Source: Pterobdella sp. o SKG-2022 (lineage: Eukaryota > Annelida > Clitellata > Hirudinida > Piscicolidae). Taken from it: DNA of 64,000 nucleotides. The stretch covers positions 1,012,030 through 1,076,029 of the forward strand of contig OZ038321.1 of NCBI GenBank assembly GCA_964035795.1, given 5' to 3'. Each line of letters begins with the position of its first letter. Position 1 is the stretch's first letter. The position numbers and the translations under genes were made by a program. The notes under the pieces are model-generated. The model searched no databases. It worked only from the letters and a program-made list of their open reading frames with translations, and was not told the DNA's origin. Shown in pieces: positions 19,913-32,282 of this stretch.

Positions 19913-22900
19913 TCAACGATGAAAAGTTCTTTTGAGAGATGAATCGAGTTGCTGGATGAGACGGGGTGAGTTTTGTTTGATGGATTTCAAAATATGCGAT
20001 GATACATAGCTTAAAGTAGACGCCATATTTGCATTCAATCGATCGTTTTGACAATAAGGCACACATGTCAAGAATGTCAAATCAATGTTGGTGCCTTCAA
20101 ACAGTTCATTGCATGATACACACGACCGCAACATCAACTCCACAATCTCCCCGTCCTTGACTAAATCACTATTCTTATTGTACATGCTAGTCAATATAGA
20201 ACTACAAATGTAGGGCACCAACTGCATCACCCACTCTGGGATGACTTTTGACAGCACTGAACGCGTAGAACCAACTTCATCTCCACTCGTCCTCTGCGAC
20301 ATCTTGAATAAAGAGATCAAACAGTCCTTATGTTTAGAAGAACACTCAACCATGCTCTGGTAAACCCCTTCCTTGAATTCAGCGTTCAAGGCGCTATAGG
20401 TTACACGTGATGTTGCCACAGCCAGACATAATGTCATCTGCGTAGAGTGGCTCATACCCAAGAATTTGAATGCCTTGTCGTAAGATGCATCGACTAGACC
20501 ATCACAGTCCGTCGAATTAGTTGAAAGACTAAAATCGAAAATTTTTTTAAGCCACGTGACGTCATCAAATTGGCACGTGATGTCTTTCAAGAGATGTGCG
20601 TGTTTAAGCAAGGAGACTAAAAAAAGAGGCGCATTTTTTGAAAATTCTTCTACTAGCTTGTGTAATTGTGTAGAGGTGAAAGAAAGGATGATGTGTTTGG
20701 TGAAGGGTGCACTCAAAATATTTGGGTCTTTAATTCTATTCACACAGTCTTCATTTATGAATTTCTCTAGACACGATATGTTTTTAAGCACATCAACATG
20801 ACGTGCCTGATCTTCATTGATAACTATCGACTGGGGATTAGAACAGCAAAGAAAAGTGGCAGGCAGGCTTAGAAGAAGATTTGTGTAGTTAGAGATTAAG
20901 TGGTCTTTAAAAAGAGTCACCCTGGAAATTCTTTGGTAGACTTTCCATAGAAGTGATGCTATTTTTAGAGAGTGTTTAAAAGTGAGTACCTGTTGGGAAA
21001 ACGTGCAAAAGTTGTTATAGTAACTTATTAATATATGTGAATATGAAGCAAAAAGTTTATCGATTGATACAAGATAACTTGTCTTAGTGTTACCTAAATA
21101 GATTATTATTACTATTATTATTGTTATTATTATGAAAAGGAATGGCCTCACATTGATAAGCTGCACAAGCTTTCCAGCCCCTCGACTCCTCCCACTGTGG
21201 CTATTTTTAGAATCCTCATCCCCGTCGTTTCCCCCTCCACCTGAATGCTTTTTCTTCATTGGAAAATAATTAAGAATGGCGTTTATAACTTCCATGACAT
21301 AATGTTCTAAGTTGCTGTATTTTTCTCTCAATTTTTCATCAAGTCTCCTCTTCTTGCACGAAGTTTCTCTCGGTTCTTGATCTTCATCGTACAGCAGTCT
21401 CTTGAAACCACACTCCGACATTAAAACATCGCAATCTGAAATCCACACATGGAATGGTAAAAAATCGATGAAGAAATCTTCCTCCAGGTCTGACACCAGC
21501 TCCATCTGCAGCACTTCAGCCACTTCAACTTTATACCTTCCATCACTTCCTTGCAGTAGAAGCAGCAGACCTCTTAAATTCTCCACACTGCAACGAAAAT
21601 ACTCCATGGCATAGTTTCCATCATCTTCTCCCTTTGGGTCAACACCCTCCTGGGATAAAAGGTCATTGATGATGCCACCACTTGTGACCTCTGACCTTAA
21701 CCCAGCATGCAACTTGAGAGCAACAAACACAAACAACTCAGCCATTTCCTTAGGGATTGAAATCTCATGTCGCAGTGAGGCCACTTTATGATTCTTCATC
21801 GAGGAAATCTGTATACACTTACCACCATTATTCTCGGAATCATTCTCATCATCATTTTCTACGTCACCAAAATTCATCTCCACGTCATTCAACTTCATTT
21901 CTACGTCATCAACATATATACTTTTGATAAACGTCATTTGAAACGTCAACAACCGAAGTACATAGGAAATTTCATCAGCGCATAGACCCGCCTTCAAACG
22001 TTGATAAAAATGTCTGATAGGAGGCTGATGGGTGATATTGCTGATCTGATAGTCTCGAGCGTTGAAGAACAAGAAGATCAAGAGAGACTGCATATAAATA
22101 GAAGGCAGGTGTTTGTTCACGTGCACACAAACAGACACGAAGTTGTGTAAGATGGCTGGGTGATGCCAAGATACCATTCTCACCATCTTCACTATGCAAT
22201 CTGTAACCAATATTAAACGCTGTTTATAATGATGAACACAAAAATTTAAGACTTTTAAGATGGACCTCAAAACCTCACCAAAGATGAGTGAATATTCTGT
22301 TGATTGTAATTGGTGAAAGTGTTTGTGGTGGAAAGATTTAGTCTGCTTAGCCACCATTTTCGTCATGTGATCAAAAAGCATTTCTGAAGCCTGTAAGCAG
22401 TTGAATACTAGGTTATCTAAGTATCACCACCATCACGTTTGGGTCTATAAATACCAGCTTATCTGAGGTACTATTGAAACAATAAACAATCATTCCCATC
22501 CTCATCATCACCACCACCATCATCATCACCACCACCATCATCATCATCACTTTTTTTTTTCAAAAGCACTTTAAGTAATCCAGGCGGAAAAGCACGTTCA
22601 AAAAGCCCGAATTGTCAGCGATAGCCAATCTGTCTTACTTCGCATTCAGGCAACGCACCCATACCAACCGTGCAACGACAAGGAAAAACACACCGTCCTT
22701 AAAACACTTTCAATGCTGACGGCACGGAGCTGCCAGGTGACTTTTACGTGGTACCCGGGTCACTGAGGCATCACCGGCAACAAGCTCAGGCGAAGAAGGG
22801 GGCTGACGCTGAACAAACGGACGTTGACCATCACTACACCCCAGCCAAAGCGATGATACGCAGAGCAACGAGGGACGGGCCGACGTCGCATGAACTCATT

Positions 22901-25900
22901 CAGCGGATCTATGGTGATAGAGAATCAAAGGTCAACAGAAAAGAAGAAGGCCAACTGGGAAGAAGAGATCAGGTGACTCTAGGCCGCCTTCGATCTGGTC
23001 ACCATCCGGAACTCAAATATTGGTTAGCAAAAATCAACAGAGCAGTTGATACCATCTGTCTGAAATGTGGCCTAGGTGATGAGACCACTGAGCATGCCAT
23101 CTACAAATGTCTTCATATACATCGGCCACCTGCTGAACCACCTCCTCCCGACACAATGGCATTAAACACTAAACTGACTCTGATGATATGGAATAAGTGG
23201 AAATCGATGTCAGACCTTTCAAACATTTTACAACCCCAACCCCTACTACACTAACTCACTTTCACTCATCGCTCAACAACAACAACAACAACAACATCAT
23301 CATCATCATCATCATCATAACGTATCAGTTTACAAAAACTAATCTGAGCACCCAATCTCATCGAATTGTAATAATTTATACAGTTACAAACTTCAACGTT
23401 TTGAGCTAGCACAAAGATCTAACTTGATAAAGGATACTCTTAGAATTTCTGTCATCTTGTAGCACTCCATCATCTTGTGAGACACTCTCTGGTGGTTGGT
23501 CAGATGATCTTTCGATCAAGGACAATTTTTCTCCAACCCTGCTCAAAATTTCTTCTGTATCTGAAGATGGTAACTACAATAGCAGTTCAACCTAACATTA
23601 CAGCAAGTTAACACAAGAATGATGTATTAAAATGAAAGTCAACTTTTAGCATCAGCCCAAGGTGGCATCAAAATTTAGCTGTAACGCCACTTAATTCAAT
23701 GATATTACAAAGACTATATATAACTGAATAGTTTTACACTTGATAATGTGAGATTATCTCACAAAAAATTTAGCGAAATTAAACCAATAAAATACTTTCT
23801 TGTTTCCTATTATCATCATCATCCTCCTCATCCTCAACATCATCATCATCCCACACCAATAACTCACAAACCCTATAGACACCCACCTGACTCCAGGCTG
23901 TGGCAGGCTTGCAACTGGGCGAAGACGCCTTGGAGCTGGTGCAAGGGTGGTAGAGAGGCGGCAGGGGTTTCTGGAGGGTGGATGGAGTCACTCGATATGC
24001 AGCTTTTGTTGATCGCGTTAAGCTATATTTTATTGATCCAGAGTGTTGTTTTATTATGTTTCATTGCATTATAATATCCAATCAGATTATAGTGCTGTAC
24101 ATGTCCCAGTAATTGGGATTGACCGCAGTCAGCCTAGATTATTTATAGTATTATTGAGTAATTTTTAAGACATCTTACGCATTCTTTTATCCAGATTTTT
24201 TTGATTTTTTCTATATAATGAAGAAAATTTCTAGATAGATTTATTTTTCAAAAAAAAAAATAAATTTTCGAAAAATTCAACTTTGTCATAATTCATTAGA
24301 ATATTATTTCAAAAATAGCGCGATTATAAAAACCAAACATTTATTTGGAGCAAATTTAAAAAACACAGAAACTTTAAGACCTTACCATCTTGTTGCAAAG
24401 GAGCACGCCCCACAAAGCCCTCAAGCACCCTCTTGCACTGCTGCTCGTATGACGTCATCATTATGGGTGGTATCTTCTTCTTACTGTTTTGGAATCGACA
24501 ACTATCATGTATGAGAGGTTTTGTTTTAAAACATGAAGTTTATGGAGAGGTTGAAAATTGTGGATAAGTAAGGAAAAAAAAACTGGTGGAAACATGGGAT
24601 GAAATTTTTTGGATAAATGTAATTAAGTCAATCCTTCGATCAACCCTGATTGGAGTTCCAGTTGCAGAATTAATTTTAATGAAAAACCATGTATGAGAGA
24701 AAATTATGTTACAGTAGAAAAAATCTTATTACAGCTAGAAAAGCAATTATAGTGAAGTTAACACTGAATAGAACCCAATGAGAACTACCTGGAAAGAAGG
24801 TCAATGAATTTCGAGGTGGTGTCAGAAGAGTCTGGTGGCTGTAGGGTAGCAGGTATCATCATGAGATGTATGGATGATGATGATAATAATATACAATAAT
24901 AATAATAAAAATAATAATAAAACTATAATAATATGATATCAATTTAAATAGCGTCACTATCATGAGATGTTGATGAGGATTGTTTGTGCTTAGGTATATA
25001 AGGAATTTCAAATCATTTACAGAAATTATTTTCGACGGGTTTTGAGTCATTAAATACATGATTAATTAGTAATCAAAATGGCGGATGGCTTTCAATGTTG
25101 GTTCTTATAAGCTCAAAACAATAGTTGGAAATAACAGCAGAAGCATTAAGAATGGTACAATCATCATCATCATCCTCATCACCACTACCACTACCATCAT
25201 CATCCTTATCACCACTACCATCATCATCATCACCACCACCACCATCATCATCATCATTCTCATCACCCCTACCATCCTTGCCATCCCCACCACAATAATC
25301 ACCATCACTACCACCACCACCATCATCGTCACCACTACCACCACCATCATCATCATCCTCATCCTCTTCACCACTACCATCATCACCATTATCATCATCA
25401 TCATCCTCACCACTACCACCACCACCACCACCACCATCATCATCATCACTACCACCATCCTCATCATCACCACTAACACCACCATCATCATCATCCTCAT
25501 CATCATGCCTATACAATAGATGAAGAAATGCCCTTACAACTCTTGCCCTGAGAAGGGTTGGCAGGAAGGTGTTGTGGAAAGCTGCCCTGTCGAACATACT
25601 GTGAGTGGTGGAAGTGGGTCTTCTGATGCTTATTAAAACACATGCAAAATTACACGAAACACACTTAAGGATGTGGCTATAGAAGCGTGAATAAGAATTT
25701 CTAGGTAACGTGTTTATTTAATGTTTTTTAACGAACAACTCACTATAAGTTTATTATGAACAATCATCGTCATCATCATCATTTTATTATAGTCAGCATC
25801 CATCACCCAAATGGTCACTGACCTTTTTCCACAACAGAAACAAACACATAAAACCATAACCAATCATATTTTAGTATGATGACCTAGATAAAGTCACCTC

Positions 25901-28900
25901 ATATGAAGAACAAAGGCAGGAATTTTGTTGTCTTGATTGAAAAGATGTAATGCTCTTTGAACAAGTTCTTCCTGCTGTGGGTGGTTTTATGCTTAAATAG
26001 GTCGGTGTGTCGGGTCATTAAATGGGTCAAGGTTTGTAGAAGGCCTTTAGGAATGTGAAGTAGAGTAGACTAAAAGATAAAAATGTGAGAAAAACAAATG
26101 AAAAATTCTTTTATTGAAAATTCCTCAAAACTCATGATTTTATAATGTAAGATTATTTTACGGAAATCTTTTCCCGTTTGTTTGTATGCCATTCTAAACG
26201 AATTATAAGAAATGAAGTAGAATTTTTAAAAATCATCATTTTTAATCTTGAAGTACAGATCATTTCCACGAGATAAAAATAATTTTCGTTCACAAACATA
26301 CACACACCGCAGCGAAACAATGAAAGATACGAAACCTGCATAGAATCCACATATGATGTGTTTCCACCCACCTGGTCAACAGAGTCCTGTCGCAGATAAA
26401 CTCTCATGAAATCAAACCAAAAAAAATAAGCACTATAATATAACTAGCAACCTAAAACTCTCTAAGTTCATGGCACTATAATCACTTGGTAACTTTATTA
26501 TAATTCTATATTTAATTTTTTATATATAATATTATATACCTCACATGGCATATGACTTATTCTGTTTCTCGCCAGACAGACATAATCCAGCCAAATAAAC
26601 TTGAGTTTCAGAGGAAGGTTCACTGGCGTCATAACGTGCACCTTAAACGTTATATGTGGTGATGGATGAATGAGTGTGAGAGAGGAAGAAGGAGGTTTGA
26701 GGGATGATTGTGGAGAGATGGGGGTCTGAAATGATTGTAGTGGGTAAAGAAAAAAGGGGAAAATACCAAAAAATGAAAGAAAGGTATGTAGAAGAAAGAG
26801 CTCAAAATAGTAACTGTGACATACCAACCTTGAGGACTTGTTGACTCTCATAAGGGAGCATGGACGTGAGGACAGATGCGAGCAGACCAACCGACCTCTT
26901 GTTCATCCATCCTGTCTTCCTCTGCATCACATCCTGAAATATATTTCTACCTTCAAAAATCATCATCATCGTTTCACGTCCGTTTCGATGCTAGCACGTT
27001 TATCTCTTTGCCATAATGACAATTTCTAGATCTAATTTAATGTAATGGTATTTATAAAGCGCTTTTCCTTATAGATCAAAGCGCTTGCTACAAATTTAAT
27101 GTAACGAAAACCCACTGTGATACAGGCGCTAATTGTCGGCCCACGCGGGATCGAACCCGGTAACTTTAGCTAATTAGTCTAATGATCTACCAGCTGAGCT
27201 ATACGGGCCGACAAATTAACGTATATAAACAAATATGAACCTATTTGAACACAGACCCACCTTGAACCACTCAGTATAGACAACCTGGGCATCATGACAG
27301 GCCCTCACAAGCACTAAGCAAGCCCTAATCATATGGGGGTTGTCGAGGGTGACCCCCTGTTGGAACAGATGATCTGTCATCTCTGGTGGGTTTATTTATG
27401 GTTATGTTGAACTAGTTGTATTTGATTGAGCAACTTTTTGTTGACATGTCTCACATCGTGTTAGACTAACAACAAATGTGTTGATCCAGACAACAATTTC
27501 TTTTTAATGGAAATTTTTTGATATTTTTTTTTATCGAAATGAATTATTGTTAGACAAAAGACACTTATGATCTTTAAGAAAACCATCAACTTAAACAATT
27601 TTGTCATCAGAAAACAAATATCTAAATTCATTTCATATATTGAGATACAAAGTCTTATAAGAATTGTTTTGTTCAAATTTCATTATATTCCATTGTATAA
27701 ACTGCATAAACATACAACAAAACCAAACGACAAGTCTACCTCGGGAGATACAGGGTTGAGAGGTGACCAACAGCCGAGCATTGTCCCAGTTCATCTCTTC
27801 CTGCTCCACCAGCCTGCATACAAGCTCAAGTAGGCGGGGCACCTCTACACACCTCAACAACTGAGTAGTGGTTGTCATTAATTTTAACATACTGGGGGTC
27901 TAATAATAATAACAATAATAATATTAACAATAACAATAATAAAAAATTATTGATAATTATTATGAAAGTAACACTCGTCAATAACCAAAAAAGTTCACGT
28001 CTTCAATTCACATTAAAAGATCAGATATTGATGTTACATTTGATAGGTTCATCTTTATCACAAAAAACCTCTCATCCCCATCAATGTCAACTAGAGCGTT
28101 GTCAGTCATCGTTACAACTAGTAACCACTTTTCTCAAATTAACATAATTATTTTCCATTGTTATGCATTTATCACACATCGCCCACCTCTCTTATGGCGT
28201 CTCGGAGACTTGTGTTTGGTGGTGGGCCTTTTGCGCTCTGAAAATCTTCTTCTTTATCTGGATATTATGTTATTACTCTTTGTTACTATTATAATTAAAA
28301 TTTCATTATTGCTTCTGTTACTATTTTTATCGAGATTAGAAAATGGATTATTTATGGAAAGTTAAAAATGTCTTGGGCCACATTAAAACCTACAATTAAA
28401 AACATCACACGAGATTAATTTATAAAATAATTCCAATTTATATAGCGTTAAATATTATACGTATTCACACAACACCAGATATAAAAAGTGGATATGTTTG
28501 GCGCCAAAAGTTTAATTATATAGCGGTTAACATAAACCTACCTGGAACATTCTTGTTCTTCAACAAAATCACGTGCAGTTGTCTCATTGCGTATTTGCTT
28601 ACATTCTTATTAGTATTGTTGCTAATTTTATTAATCTTAGCATTAGCGTTGTTGTTAATATCGTCCTTGTTGTTATTATTCTCATTATTATTGTTATTAT
28701 TATTACTGTTATTATCACTTTTCTTCTTATTTTTATTCAGATTATCACTCATACTATCATCAGCACTAATATTTCTAGTATCCTTATCCCTAACGTCACC
28801 ACCCTTCTCTTCCTCGCAAACCCTACCACCCTCCTTGTCACCAGCTCCAGCAATGCTCGCAAAGGCTTTCATAGTGAGATTGACTACATTTATGTCGTAT

Positions 28901-31817
28901 GATGTGGACGTCTGCCGAAAGTAGGCTGTTGGTGTTGTTGTTATCACAGATTTTAAAAAATTTATTTATAGAACATCAATTTGGAGGGTTCATACGTTAA
29001 TTAAAAATTAAGCTATATAAAAATACATAAAATGTCTACGAAGAGTTGAAATCATATTTTTTTTGAATATTCTTTGTTTAAAACAGAATTTAAAATTGAT
29101 AAAAATATAATTATGAAGAATACAATGGAAACTGTGATAAGTTGGAGCAATGATGGAAAAAGTGATGAAGTGAAAAGTAAGTGCTTAACACCTTTATGAG
29201 TACTAACTTTTAGATATATTATCCAGCACAGCTAGCGACACCTAGCGAATGAATGATTAATTAAAATCACAAATGATTGGATGCTAATACCTTTATATAG
29301 CCCTCTATCTTGTACTAATTTATTTAGAGTAAATATGATTAGTTTTGGATGATAGAACAAAACTAAATAACACTAATAATAATTATCAGACTATTATAGA
29401 ACGAGAACAAAATTATTGATATTTGCTGTAATATTATCATAACTAAAATTAACATACATGTTTGAAGCCCCTCAAAGCAGTATGAGGCGTGTGTTCCTGG
29501 AATGCAAAGTCCAACAACGCAGCAACCACATCTCCTACCACCACCACCCTCTGATCCTTGACCATGTGATGGTTGGGTTGGCACAGGGCGCATACTGAGG
29601 TGGCTATGTCACCTATGATACTGGCGTTCTTCAGGTTTCTGTTGAGGGCAATATTTTCATTTTTTTTAATCTATTTATTCATTTACCTTTTTTTTTTCGT
29701 TTTAATTAAATTATTTTTCATTGTATTTTTGGTTTTAATTAATTCATTTACCTTTTTTTTGCTTTAATTTATTTTTTTGTTTTAATTTATTTTCCATTTT
29801 TTTGCTTTAATTCATTAATTATGTTTATCAGGTTTTTGAGATGAGTGTTAATCTAATCGGTATTGAGTGATTTTTTCGTTTTTAACTGTTTCATTCTGTC
29901 TTCAATTTTTTCTTTTTTTGACATACTAATTTTCATAATAAGGTCTAACTTATCACAAATTATAGAGAATCATTTAAATTAAATTCATCAAAAGAAAACA
30001 CTTCACTTTGAATTTAAATGCAAAATAGAAAGTAAGAAAGATCATAGGAATTGAAATTTTAAATTATTTTTCAACGAAAACTTAATGATAACTATGAAGG
30101 GGGCGTGACCTGAGAAAAAAAAGGTCAAGAGTGAGGATCTTTTTCCTGTGTAGCAACCACACCAGCTCCAAGGGCACGCCCCCTTCCTGAGAGGTAATTA
30201 TAAGAAAATAAAATTTTTAAAAACTAGAAATTTTCATCATAAAAAACAAAGCTTTTCGCTAATTTTTGTGAAATTTTCATGTTAAGACATAAGTGAAAAC
30301 TCTATATTAATGTTGTTTAATTTTTAGACAGTTTGTGTATCTTATTTTAAATTCAATTTTCTTGATTTTCACCCTAAAATGAGGAAGATTTTAGGCACAT
30401 ATATTTTTTTAGTATTACAAATGAATTATGACAAAGTTGAATTTGTTGAAAATTTTAGTTTTTTGAAAAAATATATGTATTTAAGACCTTTCTCATTTTA
30501 CAATAAAAATTAAGCCATTTTCAATAGATTTTCAAATGTGGCTCTTATATCTCATAGATATATAACTTGAAAAAATTACCTTGATAATGGAAAGCTTCGT
30601 ATTTCAATAAAAATTAGTGTTTATAAATCTCCCTGTATCTCATAAAATTGTGAAAATAGGTTTTAAAACATTGTTAAAAGTGAATTAAAATCTGAAACTA
30701 AACAAGCCTTGTTGAAAAGGTTCTTAGCAAAGATTTTGATTGAGAAAATATTGTTTCTGATGAAGAGTTGAGTTGCCTCGAGAAGAGAGTAAACTTGAGT
30801 CTGAGGAAAGAATCAGATGAGTTTATGAAGAAACTTATTTTAATTCTCGAAAATTGATATTTCTGATGAGTTTAATTCAATTTTAACATGAATACTCATC
30901 TAATGTTTAACATTAAGCTTTCCATAAGTTAAACTCACACTATCATAGAAAGTACACAAAGTTAATTAAGATTTTACTTAAAATAAACTCCTAAAAATGT
31001 TTTTATTTTAAAAAATGAATTAACTGAATAGTTTAAAATTATATTTATTACATACAAACCTTATAAAGATGGGAGAATGTGTTTTGTTTCAGATCCATTT
31101 GGTTCAGAATGCTTTTAAGTCTGTCACTGATGATGGTCGCAACCACTGAAGCCAACTTCACCCCTGTTAAACTGCTTTGCTTCTCAGCCACACTGTATAT
31201 TCCCGTATCTTAATGTTGTTTTGGTTCATTTTCGCAGCTGCTTGACAGAAATTGTTGGCTCAGATAGCTCAGAGGTAGAGCATTAGACTAACTAGCTAAA
31301 GTTACCGGATTCAATACCGCATGGGCCAACAATTAGCACTTATTCCAGAAGGTGTTTTCACTACATTCGATTTGAAGCAAGCGCTTTGAACTATAAGAAA
31401 AAGCGCTTTATAAATACCTGCCATTGCATCATATTTAAAATTATTTTATGAAAGTATGGAAAACTTTAAAAAATGATAAAATAATGTAGAAAAAATAAAT
31501 TGAAAAATTCATATAAGTTATAAAAAAATATGTTTCACTCACATGTTGGGGTGCTGAGGAGAAATGAGTTTTCCACCTTGTAGCCCTCCAACTGTAATAT
31601 TTTGTTCTTGCCATTTTTTGGTTAATATTTTTGCTGTTTTACTTTCGCTTGATATTATGTTAATATAAGCTTTTACAGACAGTAATAAAATGTAAAGCTA
31701 AATATAAAATTATAAAATTTGAAATTTTCTCTCAATTAAAACCTCTCTCATCAACTCCTCTATGTTCTGGACTTCTTCTATCAAATCCAAAATTTCTTTG
31801 CGGGCTTTTAGAGCCAT
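19913..31817 (-). CDS. FANCA: Fanconi anaemia group A protein homologue
   Basis: FANCA is a scaffold of the nuclear FA core complex that ubiquitinates FANCD2-FANCI during crosslink repair. Exons with agreeing phase: 31743-31817 (ATG), 31543-31591, 31060-31208, 30110-30186, 29458-29638, 28542-28911, 27740-27891, 27261-27382, 26829-26933, 26545-26725, 26336-26400, 25898-25974, 25538-25598, 24791-24840, 24386-24483, 23424-23560, 21152-22390, 19913-20989. At least one short exon between 28542 and 27891 is unresolved. The sum is about 1,420 aa plus that gap; human FANCA is about 1,455. Matches recognised in order include VYTEWFK, MLPYESQQVLK, WLDYVCLARNRI, AAFHNTFLPTLLRARV, KKIPPIMMTSYEQQCKR and LLLSLPATFLCCSNPQS, each at its expected place. 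The exon 28542-28911 carries an Asn-rich insertion, and 21152-22390 an acidic one. This was recognised from memory of the family; no alignment was run. Confidence 0.88.
20990..21151 (-). other. FANCA: In-frame 162-base FANCA intron without stop codons
   Basis: GTGAGG donor after ...LVQLIN and AACAG acceptor before VLTFKH. The length is a multiple of three and the frame stays open through it, so the two last coding exons read as one open frame. The translated intron is Ile-rich (from TTATTA repeats) and interrupts conserved sequence, so it is most likely spliced out. Confidence 0.65.
22560..23250 (+). mobile_element. Degenerate I-like LINE fragment (RNase H and C-terminal zinc motif)
   Basis: The plus strand within a FANCA intron shows, in broken frames, IVSDSQSVLLRIQ, then CQVTFTWYPGH followed by a stop. 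After a frame change come GRRDQVTLGRLRSGHH and CLKCGLGDETTEHAIYKC. RNase H followed by a CxxC...H...C module is typical of the pol C-terminus of I-clade and related LINEs. It is a 3' fragment with at least one frameshift and one stop, antisense to the host gene. It is different in type from the LINEs at 36-51 kb. Confidence 0.65.
23740..23790 (+). repeat. Dispersed stem-loop element, second subfamily
   Basis: CTTGATAAT, then GTGAG (23748-23752), loop ATTAT, CTCAC (23758-23762), then AAAAAATT and AATAAAATAC. Compared with GTAAG/CTTAC at 33991-34005, both arms have changed at the same pair, which preserves pairing. Confidence 0.55.
25150..25506 (+). repeat. (CAT/CAC)n imperfect trinucleotide tract
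   Basis: About 350 bp of CAT, CAC, CTA and CCT triplets in the FANCA intron immediately after the exon 25538-25598. Long Asp/Gly, Thr/Ile and Met/Val open frames across it are repeat artefacts. A donor at 25537 (GTAAGG) lies upstream of it, so it is intronic. Confidence 0.85.
27042..27214 (-). mobile_element. tRNA-derived SINE, copy 1
   Basis: On the minus strand the head GGCCCGTATAGCTCAGCTGG (A box) and GGTTCGATCCC (B box) form a tRNA-like unit ending GGGCCGACA. An unrelated body follows, then the tail AGCGCTTTATAAATACCATT. It lies in a FANCA intron, 47 bases from the exon 27261-27382. Presence of a body and other copies shows it is a SINE, not a tRNA gene. Confidence 0.75.
31255..31430 (+). 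mobile_element. tRNA-derived SINE, copy 2
   Basis: Plus strand: GGCTCAGATAGCTCAGAGGT (A box), GGATTCAATACC (decayed B box), GGGCCAACAATTAGC, body, AAGCGCTTTATAAATACCTG. It aligns along its length with copy 1. It lies in the FANCA intron between exons 31060-31208 and 31543-31591. Confidence 0.75.
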
Positions 31818-32282
31818 TTTCCGAAAGTGAATTTAATTTCGAATACCTTTGGATAATTCTAACTAAATATCAGATTTTTAAATACTTTTTGAAATATTTA
31901 TGAATAAAGATTAGCTTTTTATAAATTAATTATTAGATTTTGAGATTTTAGAATTTGTAATAATTTCAAAAACTCATTTTTTTTAAACAAATCAACAAAG
32001 AATTTTTTTAACATGAGAGCATTTAGTATTTTTTTCTCTTGATTGACCAAATTTTCATTAATTTTTGTGTTTTTTTTACCCTATTCGGTTCATACCACCT
32101 CAAACGCTAACTCTCAGTTGCAAAACAAAACCTTCGTTTATTCATCAAAAAATACACTCAAGCATTGAATTCAATTTAAAAAATCGAATAAAAATCATTG
32201 AAAATTTTTTTAAACTTCAAAATGGCCGCTATTTCTCAGACCCCCCCCCTCCGTTGGTCACCCGGTATACCTTGATATACTA

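Noticed and set aside
25073..25597. Asp/Gly-rich, Thr/Ile-rich and Met/Val-rich open frames
   Set aside because: Artefacts of the CAT/CAC repeat. Only the first 61 bases (25538-25598) are a FANCA exon, ended by a GTAAGG donor.
25892..26060. Alternative frame of the FANCA exon region reading STLLHIPKGLLQTL
   Set aside because: The other frame from 25974 (QEELVQRALHLFNQDNKIPA) matches the family and keeps phase on both sides.
27115..27214. tRNA gene on the minus strand
   Set aside because: It has A and B boxes, but is followed by a SINE body and tail and has sister copies with the same body.
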